Below are positions 19,723-27,877 of a stretch of 64,000 nt of DNA, piece after piece (position 1 is the stretch's first letter; each line of letters opens with the position of its first letter). The DNA comes from Ancylobacter sp. TS-1 (lineage in GTDB: Bacteria; Pseudomonadota; Alphaproteobacteria; Rhizobiales; Xanthobacteraceae). The stretch spans positions 2,778,001 to 2,842,000 of the forward strand of contig NZ_CP045144.1 in assembly GCF_009223885.1 (NCBI RefSeq). The letters are read 5' to 3'. A program made the translations under genes and the position numbers. The notes beneath the pieces were generated by a model. It made no database searches, was not told where the DNA came from, and saw nothing but the letters and a program-made list of their open reading frames with translations.

Positions 19723-20184
19723 ATGGCAGACGACGCATCGCAGGACGGCACTTCGCAAGAGGCCGACCGCAACGCCGACCATGAGTCCGACCGCGATTCA
19801 GACCGTCTGGCGCGCGGCAAGGCGCGGCTGGCGGAGATCACCGGCCGCTCCGGCGCCGAGGTGATGGCGGCGCTGGGCGAGATCGCCCCCGACTTCGCCC
19901 GCTACATCTTCGAGTTCGGCTATGGCGACATCTATTCCCGCCCCGGGCTCGACCTGCGCACCCGCATGCTCTCCACCGTCGCCGGGCTCGTGGCGCTGGG
20001 CCATGCCGAGCGCGAGCTCGAAGTGCATATCGGCTCGGCGCTGAATGTCGGCGCCACACGCGAGGAAGTGGTCGAGGTCATCATGCAGATGGCGCTCTAT
20101 GCCGGCTTCCCGGCGGCGCTGGACGCGCTGTTCATCGCCCGCCGGGTGTTCGCCGCGCGCGGGCTCACCCCGCCGCAGGGCTAG
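19723..20184 (+). CDS. Carboxymuconolactone decarboxylase (CMD)-family protein
   Basis: 153 residues. After a charged, Asp-rich N-terminal stretch of about 35 residues comes a single CMD domain: EIAPDFARYIFEFGYGDIY, SRPGLDLRTR, then HIGSALNVGATREEVVEVI and YAGFPAALDALF. This is the PcaC-like layout rather than the AhpD CxxC peroxidase type, since no CxxC is present. True PcaC acts in protocatechuate breakdown, but no other pca gene is here, so the reaction is uncertain. The ATG at 19723 has AGGGAG upstream. It lies nine bases after cmk and 14 before cobF. Confidence 0.85.
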   Translation: MADDASQDGTSQEADRNADHESDRDSDRLARGKARLAEITGRSGAEVMAALGEIAPDFARYIFEFGYGDIYSRPGLDLRTRMLSTVAGLVALGHAERELEVHIGSALNVGATREEVVEVIMQMALYAGFPAALDALFIARRVFAARGLTPPQG

Positions 20185-20198
20185 GCGCGGAGCCCGCC

Positions 20199-21026
20199 AT
20201 GCGCACCGTGCTCGTGATCGGCATCGGCATGGGCGAGCCCGAGGGGCTGACCGCCCGCGCGGTCGAGGCCATCGGCGCGGCGGGCGTGTTCTTCCTGCTC
20301 GACAAAAGCGAGGGGGCGGGCGAGCTGGTCGCCGCCCGCGAGAGCCTGATCGCCCGCCTCGCCCGCCCCGGCCACCGCGTGGTGCGCGCGCCGAGCCCGC
20401 CGCGCCGGCCGGCGCCGATCGCCGCCGCGCCGGACGAGGGCGCCCGCGCGCGCTACGAGGCCGCGGTGGCGGACTGGCACGCCGCCCGCGCGGCGCTGCT
20501 CGCCGGGCTGATCGCCTCCGAGATCGCCGAGGACGGCACCGGCGCCCTGCTCGTCTGGGGCGATCCGATGCTCTACGATTCCACCCTGCGGGTGCTGGAG
20601 GCCGCGCGCGCCCATGCCGCCCTGGGGGGCGGGCCGGGCTTCGCGCTGCGCGTCATCCCCGGCATCACCGCGCTGCAGGCGCTGTGCGCGGCGCATGCGA
20701 TCCCGCTCAACGCCATTGGCGAGGCGGTGCGGCTGACCACCGGCCGCAACCTTGCCGGCGCGGTGGGCGAGACGGTAACGGGCGAAACAGGTGCGGCCGC
20801 GACCTTCGCCGTGCTGCTCGACGACGGCGCCGGCCTTGCCGCGCTGCTGGCGCGGGGCTGGCCGGGCCATGTCTGGTGGGGCGCCAATCTCGGCACCCCG
20901 GCCGAGCGCCTGCTGTCCGGTCCGCTTGTCGAGATCGGCGCCGAGATCCTGCGCATCCGCGCCGAGATCCGCGTGGCGCGCGGCTGGGTGATGGATGTGT
21001 GGGTGGGGCGGGGGCCCCCGATCTAG
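20199..21026 (+). CDS. cobF: Precorrin-6A synthase (deacetylating)
   Basis: 275 residues; an S-adenosylmethionine methyltransferase of the aerobic cobalamin pathway that methylates C-1 of precorrin-5 with loss of acetate. The tetrapyrrole methylase fold is shown by VIGIGMGEPEGLT at the N-terminus, LLVWGDPMLYDST (SAM binding) in the middle, VIPGITALQALCAAH, and a conserved C-terminal GWVMDVWVG. No other cob genes are in the window. A second, broken copy lies at 23448-23762. Confidence 0.93.
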   Translation: MRTVLVIGIGMGEPEGLTARAVEAIGAAGVFFLLDKSEGAGELVAARESLIARLARPGHRVVRAPSPPRRPAPIAAAPDEGARARYEAAVADWHAARAALLAGLIASEIAEDGTGALLVWGDPMLYDSTLRVLEAARAHAALGGGPGFALRVIPGITALQALCAAHAIPLNAIGEAVRLTTGRNLAGAVGETVTGETGAAATFAVLLDDGAGLAALLARGWPGHVWWGANLGTPAERLLSGPLVEIGAEILRIRAEIRVARGWVMDVWVGRGPPI

Positions 21027-21082
21027 CCCCGCCGGAGTCTTCCGATTGAACCGTCCCGGCGGCCGGCGCGGCGGGCGCGCCG

Positions 21083-22651
21083 CTATTCCGCCGCCAGCGT
21101 CCCGACCTGTCCCGGCTCGCCATAGGTGGCGCGGTTCTGGGCGCAGTAGGCGATGAACTCCTCGCCGGTCTGCGCCCGCGCGAACAGCCAGCCCTGCGCG
21201 AACTCGACCTTGTTGCGGCGCAGATAGACGGCCTGCGCCTCGTTCTGCACGCCCTCGGCGACGATGCGCAGCTTGAGCTCGCGCGCCAGCGCGATGATGT
21301 GGTCGGTGACATGCCGGGTCGGCGCCTCGGTTCCCACCGAATCGATGAACGACTTGTCGATCTTGAGCGCGTCGACCGGCAGCTTCTCCAGATAGGTGAG
21401 GCCGCTATAGCCGGTGCCGAAATCGTCGATGGCGGTCATGTGGCCGCGCCGGCGCAGCTCGGCGAGGGTGCGGCGGGCGCCGTCAATGTCCATCAGGCTG
21501 CGCTCGGTGGCCTCCACCCAGATCTGCTGCGGCTCGATGCCGGTGCCGGCGAGCGTGCGCTCCAGCACGGAGAGGATGCGCCCGGAGACGATGTCGGCGG
21601 CGCACAGATTCACCGCGATGTGCAGCCGCCGGTCGCGTCGCAGCAGTTCGCCGAGATCGGCCACCACCTTTTCGAGCAGCAGGTCGGTCATCGGCTGGAT
21701 GAGGCCGGTGTCCTCCGCCAGCGGGATGAAGATGTCCGGCCGCAGCAGGCTGCCGTCGGGCCGCACGAGGCGGATCAGCGCCTCGGCGCCGACGCAGCGC
21801 CCGGTGGCGAGTTCGACGATGGGCTGGTAGTGGGCGACGAATTCGCGGTTGCGGATCGCCAACTCAAGCTCGTTGCGCGGCGACATGCGCCGGCGCGAGA
21901 GCCACAGCACCAGCAGGATGCAGATGAGGGCGAAGAACAGCGCGACCGGCAGCAGCGCGAACTTCATCGCGCCGAACTGGTCGGCGAAGGTGGGCGCGCG
22001 CTCGCGCACCACGACCGACCAGCCCTGCGCCTCGGCCCGGGCGGTCTGCTGGCCGGGGCTGTGGTCGCCTATCCGTGCCGCCCGCTCGGTGGCCGGCAGC
22101 GGCCGCAGCGCGTGGCCGCCGGGCGCGCGCAGCTCGACACGCAGGCTCGGCGCGCTCGGGGGATGGAGGAACCGCTCCTGATCGACCAGCGCGCGATGGT
22201 CGCCGAGCGTCAGCACCAGCATCGGCCGGTCCGGGCTGAAGGGGGTGAGCCGGCCGAAGGCGACGCCGATGCCGTCCGGCAGGACGATGTCGGGCGGCGC
22301 GAGAGGCAGGCGCCACGGCGCCGGGCCCCAGACATCGCAATGCAGGATGCCGTCCTTCACCAGCGCGAGGTCGTCGACCGCCAGCGAGTTCACCACCAGC
22401 TCGCGCAGCCGGCGCATGTGGCCCGGCGAGCAGGGCTCGAAATCGGTGGCGGAGATGGAGCGCAGCGTCCGCGCCGCGTCGACATAGACGTCGAGCGCGT
22501 GGGCGAGCGCCTGCTCGGCCACCGCGTCGAGCTGGGCGCGCTGGTCGTAGAGGGCGAGGCGCCAGGAGAGATAGACCATGCCGGCAAGCGGCGCGCCGGC
22601 GCCGACCAGCGCGAACAGCAGGGCCAGACCTATGACGCTCCAGCGGCGCAT
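21083..22651 (-). CDS. CSS-motif EAL-domain c-di-GMP phosphodiesterase
   Basis: 522 residues. A membrane helix near 5-25, a periplasmic CSS-like region to about 230 (with FEPCSPGH and a second Cys in ILHCDVWG), a second helix at about 235-255, then a cytoplasmic EAL domain. The catalytic set looks intact: EALI, AVNLCA, WVEATE, IDDFGTGYSGL, LKIDKSFID, IVAEGVQ and AQGWLFA. CSS-EAL proteins hydrolyse c-di-GMP and are tuned by the redox state of the periplasmic cysteines. The ATG at 22651 starts the hydrophobic helix; the longer upstream reading is low-complexity. It is convergent with cobF and inside the region that separates cmk from rpsA. Confidence 0.92.
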   Translation of the reverse strand: MRRWSVIGLALLFALVGAGAPLAGMVYLSWRLALYDQRAQLDAVAEQALAHALDVYVDAARTLRSISATDFEPCSPGHMRRLRELVVNSLAVDDLALVKDGILHCDVWGPAPWRLPLAPPDIVLPDGIGVAFGRLTPFSPDRPMLVLTLGDHRALVDQERFLHPPSAPSLRVELRAPGGHALRPLPATERAARIGDHSPGQQTARAEAQGWSVVVRERAPTFADQFGAMKFALLPVALFFALICILLVLWLSRRRMSPRNELELAIRNREFVAHYQPIVELATGRCVGAEALIRLVRPDGSLLRPDIFIPLAEDTGLIQPMTDLLLEKVVADLGELLRRDRRLHIAVNLCAADIVSGRILSVLERTLAGTGIEPQQIWVEATERSLMDIDGARRTLAELRRRGHMTAIDDFGTGYSGLTYLEKLPVDALKIDKSFIDSVGTEAPTRHVTDHIIALARELKLRIVAEGVQNEAQAVYLRRNKVEFAQGWLFARAQTGEEFIAYCAQNRATYGEPGQVGTLAAE

Positions 22652-23115
22652 GCGCGCACTCCACGCGTACCAACTCTGCCCCGGCGTCGGCCCATGCCGC
22701 GAGCGAAGGGGCGGGCCCCTCGGGACTGACGCCTCCCGACATTGGCGTGCCGGGACATCCCGGGCCGACGATAGCACAATCGAGGGAGGTTCCATCGACC
22801 TCTGCACGCGACGGTAGCAAACTACCAAGAGACGCTTGTCGCATGCCGGCCCGCCGCCCGGGTTGATCGGGATCAGCACGGCGGACGTTTTCCTGAGGCC
22901 CGCGCGGCGCGGCGGTGGGAGCCTCGACGGGCGGCGCCGATGAAGGTGTCCGCGAGGGGGCGGCGGGCCGGCATGGGTTCCGCGGCTGTTGCGCCGGGGG
23001 GGACGGGTCCCCGGGCCCGGGGGAGGGCGTGGTGCGGAACGCGGCCGGGAGGGGCTCACGCGGCGCGAGGTTCCGGTCCATAATCGGGCGCCGCGACCCG
23101 TCCGAGGAGGTTCCG
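22652..23115. other. 464-base divergent intergenic region
   Basis: Lies between the CSS-EAL gene (minus) and a small membrane protein gene (plus), so it should hold promoters for both. The part near 22760-22880 is less GC-rich, and a GAGGAGG ribosome site ends at 23110 for the downstream gene. Open frames crossing the region are Arg/Pro/Gly-rich and show no protein-like pattern. Confidence 0.4.
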
Positions 23116-23445
23116 ATGCCCACCATCCGGCCCGCCACCCCGTCTGCCGGGGCGGCTTCCGCGCCCGCCTCCCGCCTGCCGGCGCTGCGCCCGCCCCGGG
23201 AGGCCGATGCCGCCGGGCGTTCCGCCGCGCCGGAGAGCCGCGCCGGGTCTTCGGCGATGGACTGGCTGACCGCCCCGCCGACCCATCCCGAGGAGATGAA
23301 GGCGGCCTATGACGTGCGCGTCGGCGCCTGGGTCCGCCTGCAGGGCGGCGCCCGCATGACCCCCGCCGCCGTGGTCTGCGCCGGCATCTGCACCGGGCTC
23401 ATCCTCATGGGCGTGGCGGCGGTGGTGCGGGCGGGGAGACGGTGA
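23116..23445 (+). CDS. Small membrane protein of unknown function
   Basis: 109 residues with a GAGGAGG ribosome site five bases before the ATG. The N-terminal half is Ala/Pro-rich and probably disordered; a central segment (WLTAPPTHPEEMKAAYDVRV) is more protein-like, and one hydrophobic segment lies at the C-terminus (TPAAVVCAGICTGLILMGVA), followed by RAGRR. That arrangement suggests a tail-anchored inner-membrane protein with its N-terminus in the cytoplasm. I recognise no family. It ends three bases before the cobF remnant. Confidence 0.6.
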   Translation: MPTIRPATPSAGAASAPASRLPALRPPREADAAGRSAAPESRAGSSAMDWLTAPPTHPEEMKAAYDVRVGAWVRLQGGARMTPAAVVCAGICTGLILMGVAAVVRAGRR

Positions 23446-23447
23446 GG

Positions 23448-23762
23448 GCGTCGGCGCCTATGTGCGCGAGGCGCGGATCGTCCGCTTCGGCAAGCCCGGC
23501 CACCACGTGGTACGCGCGGCGAGCCTGCCGCGCCGTCCCGCATCCCTAATAATGGCCTTCGCGGCGCCGCTCGACGACGGCACGGGGCTCGCCGCGCTGC
23601 TGGCGCAGGGCTGGCCCGGCCGTGTCTGGCGGGGCGCCAGCCTTGGCACCCCGGCGGAGAAGCTGCTGGCCGGCCCGCTCGCCGAGGCAGGCGAGGAGAT
23701 CCTGCGCACCCGCGCCGGGATCAATGCCGTGCGGGGGTGGGTGATGGATGTGTGGGTGGGAA
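23448..23762 (+). pseudogene. Decayed second copy of cobF
   Basis: The translated remnant matches intact cobF in two blocks: GKPGHHVVRAASLPRRPASL corresponds to the RPGHRVVRAPSPPRRPAP region, and LDDGTGLAALLAQGWPGRVW onward corresponds to the C-terminus, ending in GWVMDVWVG. The N-terminal SAM-binding part and the roughly 130 residues between the two blocks, including the WGDPM motif, are missing. The copies differ at many positions, so this is an old paralogue or an incoming divergent allele rather than a fresh duplication. Similarity stops at 23760, three bases before the end of the AT-rich CBASS operon. Confidence 0.8.
23738..23760 (+). repeat. 23-base exact direct repeat shared with the 3' end of intact cobF
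   Basis: TGGGTGATGGATGTGTGGGT plus GGG at 23738-23760 is identical to 20985-21007 in intact cobF. It is the best-conserved part of the cobF duplication, and its right edge coincides with the switch to AT-rich DNA. It could have served as a recombination site between the copies or simply mark a conserved C-terminus. Confidence 0.75.
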
Positions 23763-23763
23763 T

Positions 23764-24915
23764 CTATAAAACCGGAATATAGATATCGTTTAAGGCCGCA
23801 CGCATTTCTGAGAAGGATAACTCTCGACCTAGTATAGTACGAAGCGGAGAATTCTGCTCCCTGGAAACTTCTTTGGCAAGGTCATCCATTTCCAGCGATA
23901 ACGCAAGAAGTCCTTGCAATTTAGCGCTCGTGTCGAAAATTCTACGGGAGCCATCCGGCACAATAAGTGATTGTGCTAGATCGGAATTACGCGCGAGTTC
24001 GTCGAGGTGCCGTTGTGTTTCTGCGAGAATCCCCAATTCATAACCAGCGCCAGCGCGAAGATTCGATAAATTGGCATGGTACATAGTTGCTGCAATATCG
24101 AAACTCGGGAGGGAAACGGCAGTCCCTTCATCCTCAGCATCGCTCTTGACGTGTTTACATAGACGTATTGCTTTTTTTAAGCTCAATGCCGTCATAGTGT
24201 CGCGATCTGTAATTCTTTTAATATGCCTGAATGGCATATTATCTATCGTAACTTGATATTTTTTATCCAAAATCCGTATAGCTCGATCAACCTCCATCTT
24301 CGACGATTGATAGTCAGAAGTATTATGCCAGTGAGATGGAACTACATCAACCGGTCGAGCAAGAGACCCGCCAGAAATCTTAACCGCCTTTCCGCCCGAA
24401 ATATCAACTTCTGCGGCCGGAAATTTTTCGGGAAGAATCTTTTCTATATGTGCTCTCAGGGAACCAAGGGCAGATATGGGAGTATACGGTACCGGAGAAT
24501 TATAGTATCCCGATCGTGCGGAGGGTCCGAGTATATCATACGTGAAGAATGCATCATCAAGTATAAGAAGATCAACGTCACTAACTCCACGAATATGAAT
24601 ATTACAAGGAACTGAGCCTTGAAGTCGAAAATCAACAGATCGATTAAGAAGTTGAAATGAATTATATAGTTGATTCTTGACTCTATCCGCCGTTTCTAGA
24701 CTAATACGAGTGTATTCGGGGCCAACCTCCTGCATGGCTCCGAGAGCATATCTCGTGTACGGCTGAGTTGGAGCTCGCTTCTGATAACTCTCCGAGAGTT
24801 GACTCGCCGCAAGTGCGATAAAGGTTTGGTCTGCTTTAGCTACACGGCTCAGGCGATCGGTGCCGGATCGTCTTGCCTTGAGTGAGGTAAGGCGTTTGTC
24901 GATGTTTCCGGCCAT
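23764..24915 (-). CDS. CBASS cyclic-oligonucleotide synthase (CD-NTase)
   Basis: 383 residues. A polymerase-beta-like nucleotidyltransferase core is visible: G100-S101 (LQGSVPCN), the metal-binding pair D113 and D115 (GVSDVDLLI), and a third acidic residue D190 in RPVDVVPSHW. The DVVP pattern and a following RLCKHVK helix are typical of CD-NTases, which make cyclic di- or trinucleotides when phage infection is sensed. The start overlaps the stop of the Cap15-like effector gene by one base (TGATG), with GAGGA about ten bases upstream. The DNA is AT-rich compared with both sides (24 G+C in the 60 bases 24181-24240), a sign of recent acquisition. The CD-NTase clade and the nucleotide made cannot be told by eye. 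Confidence 0.85.
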   Translation of the reverse strand: MAGNIDKRLTSLKARRSGTDRLSRVAKADQTFIALAASQLSESYQKRAPTQPYTRYALGAMQEVGPEYTRISLETADRVKNQLYNSFQLLNRSVDFRLQGSVPCNIHIRGVSDVDLLILDDAFFTYDILGPSARSGYYNSPVPYTPISALGSLRAHIEKILPEKFPAAEVDISGGKAVKISGGSLARPVDVVPSHWHNTSDYQSSKMEVDRAIRILDKKYQVTIDNMPFRHIKRITDRDTMTALSLKKAIRLCKHVKSDAEDEGTAVSLPSFDIAATMYHANLSNLRAGAGYELGILAETQRHLDELARNSDLAQSLIVPDGSRRIFDTSAKLQGLLALSLEMDDLAKEVSREQNSPLRTILGRELSFSEMRAALNDIYIPVL

Positions 24916-25550
24916 CAGTCATTATTCCTCGTCAGGTGCATTGTGCCAAAAGTAAAGCGTCCATAGCCGTTAAAGTATTCGCCGGTCGCTGATTTTAAAT
25001 CTTTGGAGAATAAAAACTCTGCGAAACCTCGATGGGAGGTGAGCTTTAGCTCTGAAATAGATGGTTCATTACGGTAATTATAGAACAAACGAAAGCCATC
25101 AGCTTCATCGTAAACGAGCGCCGCGCTGATGCTGTTAGAAGCCGACTGAGGAGTCTTTAATCGAACGCGCAGACGATCCCAACTTTGTATGATGACGACG
25201 TCGCCCTCCCATGCGTCACCTGGGGTCTTATCGGAGTTTATTGTGCGACCTTTACAGTGCCAGCAGCCACTAAGATCGGGTACGCGCAAGGCAGCAGCGA
25301 CAAATGAGAATTTCCAAATGTGGCGGTCAAATAGCCAATATAGGATGGCATATACCGCGCCGGCGCTAACCCACGACAACACCACTGGAGGCACATTAGT
25401 GTACCAACCCAGAGCATTGGCAACATCGACAATGGTCAACAACGCAAGAACAATTACAGAGGAGATCGCGGCCGCTGTTATTCCTAAATAACGGCCAATT
25501 TTTGCTCGATTGACACCGCCAAGCAGTGCATATTCATGTTCCTGGAGCAT
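24915..25550 (-). CDS. Cap15-like CBASS effector (2TM plus beta-barrel)
   Basis: 211 residues. Two membrane helices (about 21-43 and 52-74) precede a soluble strand-rich domain from residue 90. That domain carries the recognisable family pattern: LSGCWHCKG, a WDRLRVRLKT strand, FYNYRNEP, HRGFAEF and GEYFNGYGRFTFGTMHL. This matches the SMODS-associated 2TM beta-strand effector (Cap15), in which a cyclic nucleotide binds the barrel, the protein oligomerises in the inner membrane, and membrane damage stops phage spread by killing the cell. It is transcribed first, ahead of the CD-NTase. No Cap2/Cap3 or HORMA/TRIP13 genes are present, so this is a minimal type I CBASS. Confidence 0.88.
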   Translation of the reverse strand: MLQEHEYALLGGVNRAKIGRYLGITAAAISSVIVLALLTIVDVANALGWYTNVPPVVLSWVSAGAVYAILYWLFDRHIWKFSFVAAALRVPDLSGCWHCKGRTINSDKTPGDAWEGDVVIIQSWDRLRVRLKTPQSASNSISAALVYDEADGFRLFYNYRNEPSISELKLTSHRGFAEFLFSKDLKSATGEYFNGYGRFTFGTMHLTRNND

Positions 25551-26079
25551 AACGTGATGCCGATGCGACCTAAGATACCCCTTCGTTTATTTTTCAACCG
25601 ATAGCCGCGCCACCCGATTCGCGCAAGCTTCAGCGATGAGCCGGAGATGAGTTGGTGGAGCGGCGACGCAAGGCTTGCCCAAACCCTCGCGATTTCCCCC
25701 CACCCTTGCCCTTCCCCGCCCCATGCGCTATTGCACGCGCCTGTCCGGGCCACCATCTCATCGAGGCGGTCCATCGGGAGGGCCGGAGGCGCGGGATGCG
25801 CGCTCTCCGACGCTGGGAGGCCAGCCCTCCGATCCCGTCTCGCGGTTCGACCCGGACATGAGCGGCGTGCCCGGCCCCGCGCGGCCTTCCCCCGAGGGAA
25901 GGCGCGCCCGGCGGTAAGCGTCGCGACAGCGTTCTCAGATTTCCAGGCTTCCTTCGTCACGGCCAGCGCGCCGGGTCCGCCTCATGGGCGGACAGCGCCG
26001 GGCCCGCCAGTCCCGGTGCCCGTGGCGGAGAAGAGGCTCACATCAACCCGTCCGGCGCAGATCCTGGCAAGGAGCATAT
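25551..26079. promoter_or_regulatory. Island edge and rpsA leader region
   Basis: This 529-base region holds the promoter of the CBASS operon (leftward) and that of rpsA (rightward). The AT-rich character persists to about 25600, where TTGAAAAATAAACGAAGGGG followed by TATCTT on the minus strand could include promoter elements, with a short spacer. GC-rich chromosomal DNA then resumes. A hairpin CCTTCCC-CCGA-GGGAAGG lies at about 25884-25901. An AAGGAG ribosome site sits at 26069-26074, five bases before rpsA. I see no gene here; open frames are compositional. Confidence 0.45.
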
Positions 26080-27786
26080 ATGTCCGCTACTCAAAGCCTT
26101 TCCGCCGCGCGTGACGATTTCGCCGCGATGCTGGAAGAGAGCTTCGGTCAGTCCGAGCTCGCCGAAGGTTCCGTCGTCAAGGGCATCGTCGTCGCGATCG
26201 AGAAGGATCTCGCGATCATCGACATCGGCCTGAAGACCGAAGGCCGCGTGGCACTGAAGGAATTTGCCGGCCCCGGCCGCGACCAGGAAATCAAGGTCGG
26301 CGACGAGGTCGAGGTCTATCTCGAGCGCGTCGAGAACGCGCTCGGCGAAGCCGTCCTGTCCCGCGACAAGGCCCGCCGCGAAGAGAGCTGGGTCCGCCTC
26401 GAGAAGGCGTTCAACGCGCAGGAGAAGGTGACGGGCGTCATCTTCAACCAGGTCAAGGGCGGCTTCACCGTCGACCTCGACGGCGCCGTGGCCTTCCTGC
26501 CGCGCTCGCAGGTCGACATCCGCCCGATCCGCGACGTCGGCCCGCTGATGCACAACCCGCAGCCGTTCCAGATCCTCAAGATGGATCGCCGCCGCGGCAA
26601 CATCGTCGTCTCGCGCCGCACGGTCCTCGAAGAGACCCGCGCCGAGCAGCGTCACGAGCTGGTGCAGAACCTCGAAGAGGGTCAGGTCATCGACGGCGTG
26701 GTCAAGAACATCACCGATTACGGTGCGTTCGTGGACCTCGGCGGCATTGACGGCCTGCTGCACGTCACCGACATCGCCTGGCGCCGCGTGAACCACCCGA
26801 CCGAGGTGCTCTCCATCGGCCAGACGGTCAAGGTGAAGATCATCAAGATCAACCACGAGACGCACCGCATCTCGCTGGGCATGAAGCAGCTCCTCGGCGA
26901 TCCGTGGGAGGGCATCGAGGCCAAGTACCCGGTCGAGGCCCGCTTCAAGGGCCGCGTCACCAACATCACCGACTACGGCGCGTTCGTCGAGCTGGAGCCG
27001 GGGATCGAGGGCCTCATCCACGTTTCCGAGATGAGCTGGACCAAGAAGAACGTCCATCCCGGCAAGATCGTCGCCACCTCGCAGGAAGTGGAAGTGGCGA
27101 TCCTCGAGGTGGATCCGGTCAAGCGCCGCATCTCGCTCGGCCTCAAGCAGACCCTGCAGAACCCGTGGGAAGCCTTCGCCGAGAAGTACCCGGCCGGCTC
27201 CGCGGTCGAAGGCGAGGTCAAGAACAAGACCGAGTTCGGCCTGTTCCTCGGCCTCGACGGCGACGTCGACGGCATGGTCCACTTGTCGGATCTCGACTGG
27301 AACCGTCCCGGCGAGCAGGTGATCGAGGAGTTCAAGAAGGGCGACATGATCAAGGCGGTCGTGCTCGACGTGGATGTCGACAAGGAGCGCATCTCGCTCG
27401 GCGTGAAGCAGCTCGGCGGCGACCCCTTCCAGGATTCGGGCGAGCTCAAGAAGGGCGCGATCGTCACCTGCGAAGTGATCGACGTGAAGGATGGCGGCGT
27501 CGACGTGAAGATCGCCGGCAGCGACATGACCACCTTCGTCAAGCGCTCGGAACTGGCCCGCGACCGCGGCGACCAGCGTCCGGACCGCTTCGCCGTCGGC
27601 GAGAAGTTCGACGCCCGCGTCATCCTGTTCGACCGCAAGGCGCGCAAGGTGCAGGTGTCGATCAAGGCGCTGGAGATCGCCGAGGAGAAGGAAGCCGTGG
27701 CCCAGTTCGGCTCGCAGGATTCCGGCGCCTCGCTGGGCGACATCCTCGGCGCCGCGCTGAAGAAGGCGTCCGAGAAGGCCGAGTGA
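26080..27786 (+). CDS. rpsA: 30S ribosomal protein S1
   Basis: 568 residues; binds mRNA on the small ribosomal subunit and helps initiation. Six S1 (OB-fold) repeats are visible; repeats three and four are the clearest (VVKNITDYGAFVDLGGIDGLL, VTNITDYGAFVELEPGIEGLI, each cited in part). The ATG at 26080 is set by an AAGGAG at five bases; the longer reading upstream begins in non-coding sequence. Codon use is strongly biased to GC-rich synonymous codons, as expected of a highly expressed native gene. It normally forms aroA-cmk-rpsA but here is split off by the preceding insert. Confidence 0.97.
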   Translation: MSATQSLSAARDDFAAMLEESFGQSELAEGSVVKGIVVAIEKDLAIIDIGLKTEGRVALKEFAGPGRDQEIKVGDEVEVYLERVENALGEAVLSRDKARREESWVRLEKAFNAQEKVTGVIFNQVKGGFTVDLDGAVAFLPRSQVDIRPIRDVGPLMHNPQPFQILKMDRRRGNIVVSRRTVLEETRAEQRHELVQNLEEGQVIDGVVKNITDYGAFVDLGGIDGLLHVTDIAWRRVNHPTEVLSIGQTVKVKIIKINHETHRISLGMKQLLGDPWEGIEAKYPVEARFKGRVTNITDYGAFVELEPGIEGLIHVSEMSWTKKNVHPGKIVATSQEVEVAILEVDPVKRRISLGLKQTLQNPWEAFAEKYPAGSAVEGEVKNKTEFGLFLGLDGDVDGMVHLSDLDWNRPGEQVIEEFKKGDMIKAVVLDVDVDKERISLGVKQLGGDPFQDSGELKKGAIVTCEVIDVKDGGVDVKIAGSDMTTFVKRSELARDRGDQRPDRFAVGEKFDARVILFDRKARKVQVSIKALEIAEEKEAVAQFGSQDSGASLGDILGAALKKASEKAE

Positions 27787-27835
27787 TCGGCCTCTCCGGA
27801 GAAGGCGGAGTGATCCGCCTCTCCGCAGAAGGCGG
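27769..27835 (+). repeat. Tandem hairpin repeat spanning the rpsA stop codon
   Basis: A unit of about 27 bases is repeated from the rpsA 3' end onward: TCCGAGAAGGCCGAGTGATC, TCCGGAGAAGGCGGAGTGAT and a third, more diverged copy starting TCCGCAGAAGGCGGAATGAG. The first two form hairpins with a GTGA loop: AGGCCGA/TCGGCCT (27776-27793) and AGGCGGA/TCCGCCT (27803-27820). One base pair is changed C-G to G-C on both arms, so pairing is kept. The rpsA TGA lies in the loop of the first hairpin. Confidence 0.7.
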
Positions 27836-27877
27836 AATGAGGGCTCGCGCCCTCGCCGCCTGAACGGTGACAATGAG

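Noticed and set aside
20985..21007. The 23-base cobF repeat as a pair of attachment sites bounding an element of about 2.75 kb
   Set aside because: The intervening DNA holds native-looking GC-rich genes and no recombinase, and similarity between the cobF copies extends well beyond the repeat, so simple gene duplication explains it better.
22915..23115. Longer N-terminal reading of the small membrane protein
   Set aside because: The upstream part is Gly/Arg-rich non-coding-like sequence, while the ATG at 23116 has a strong GAGGAGG site.
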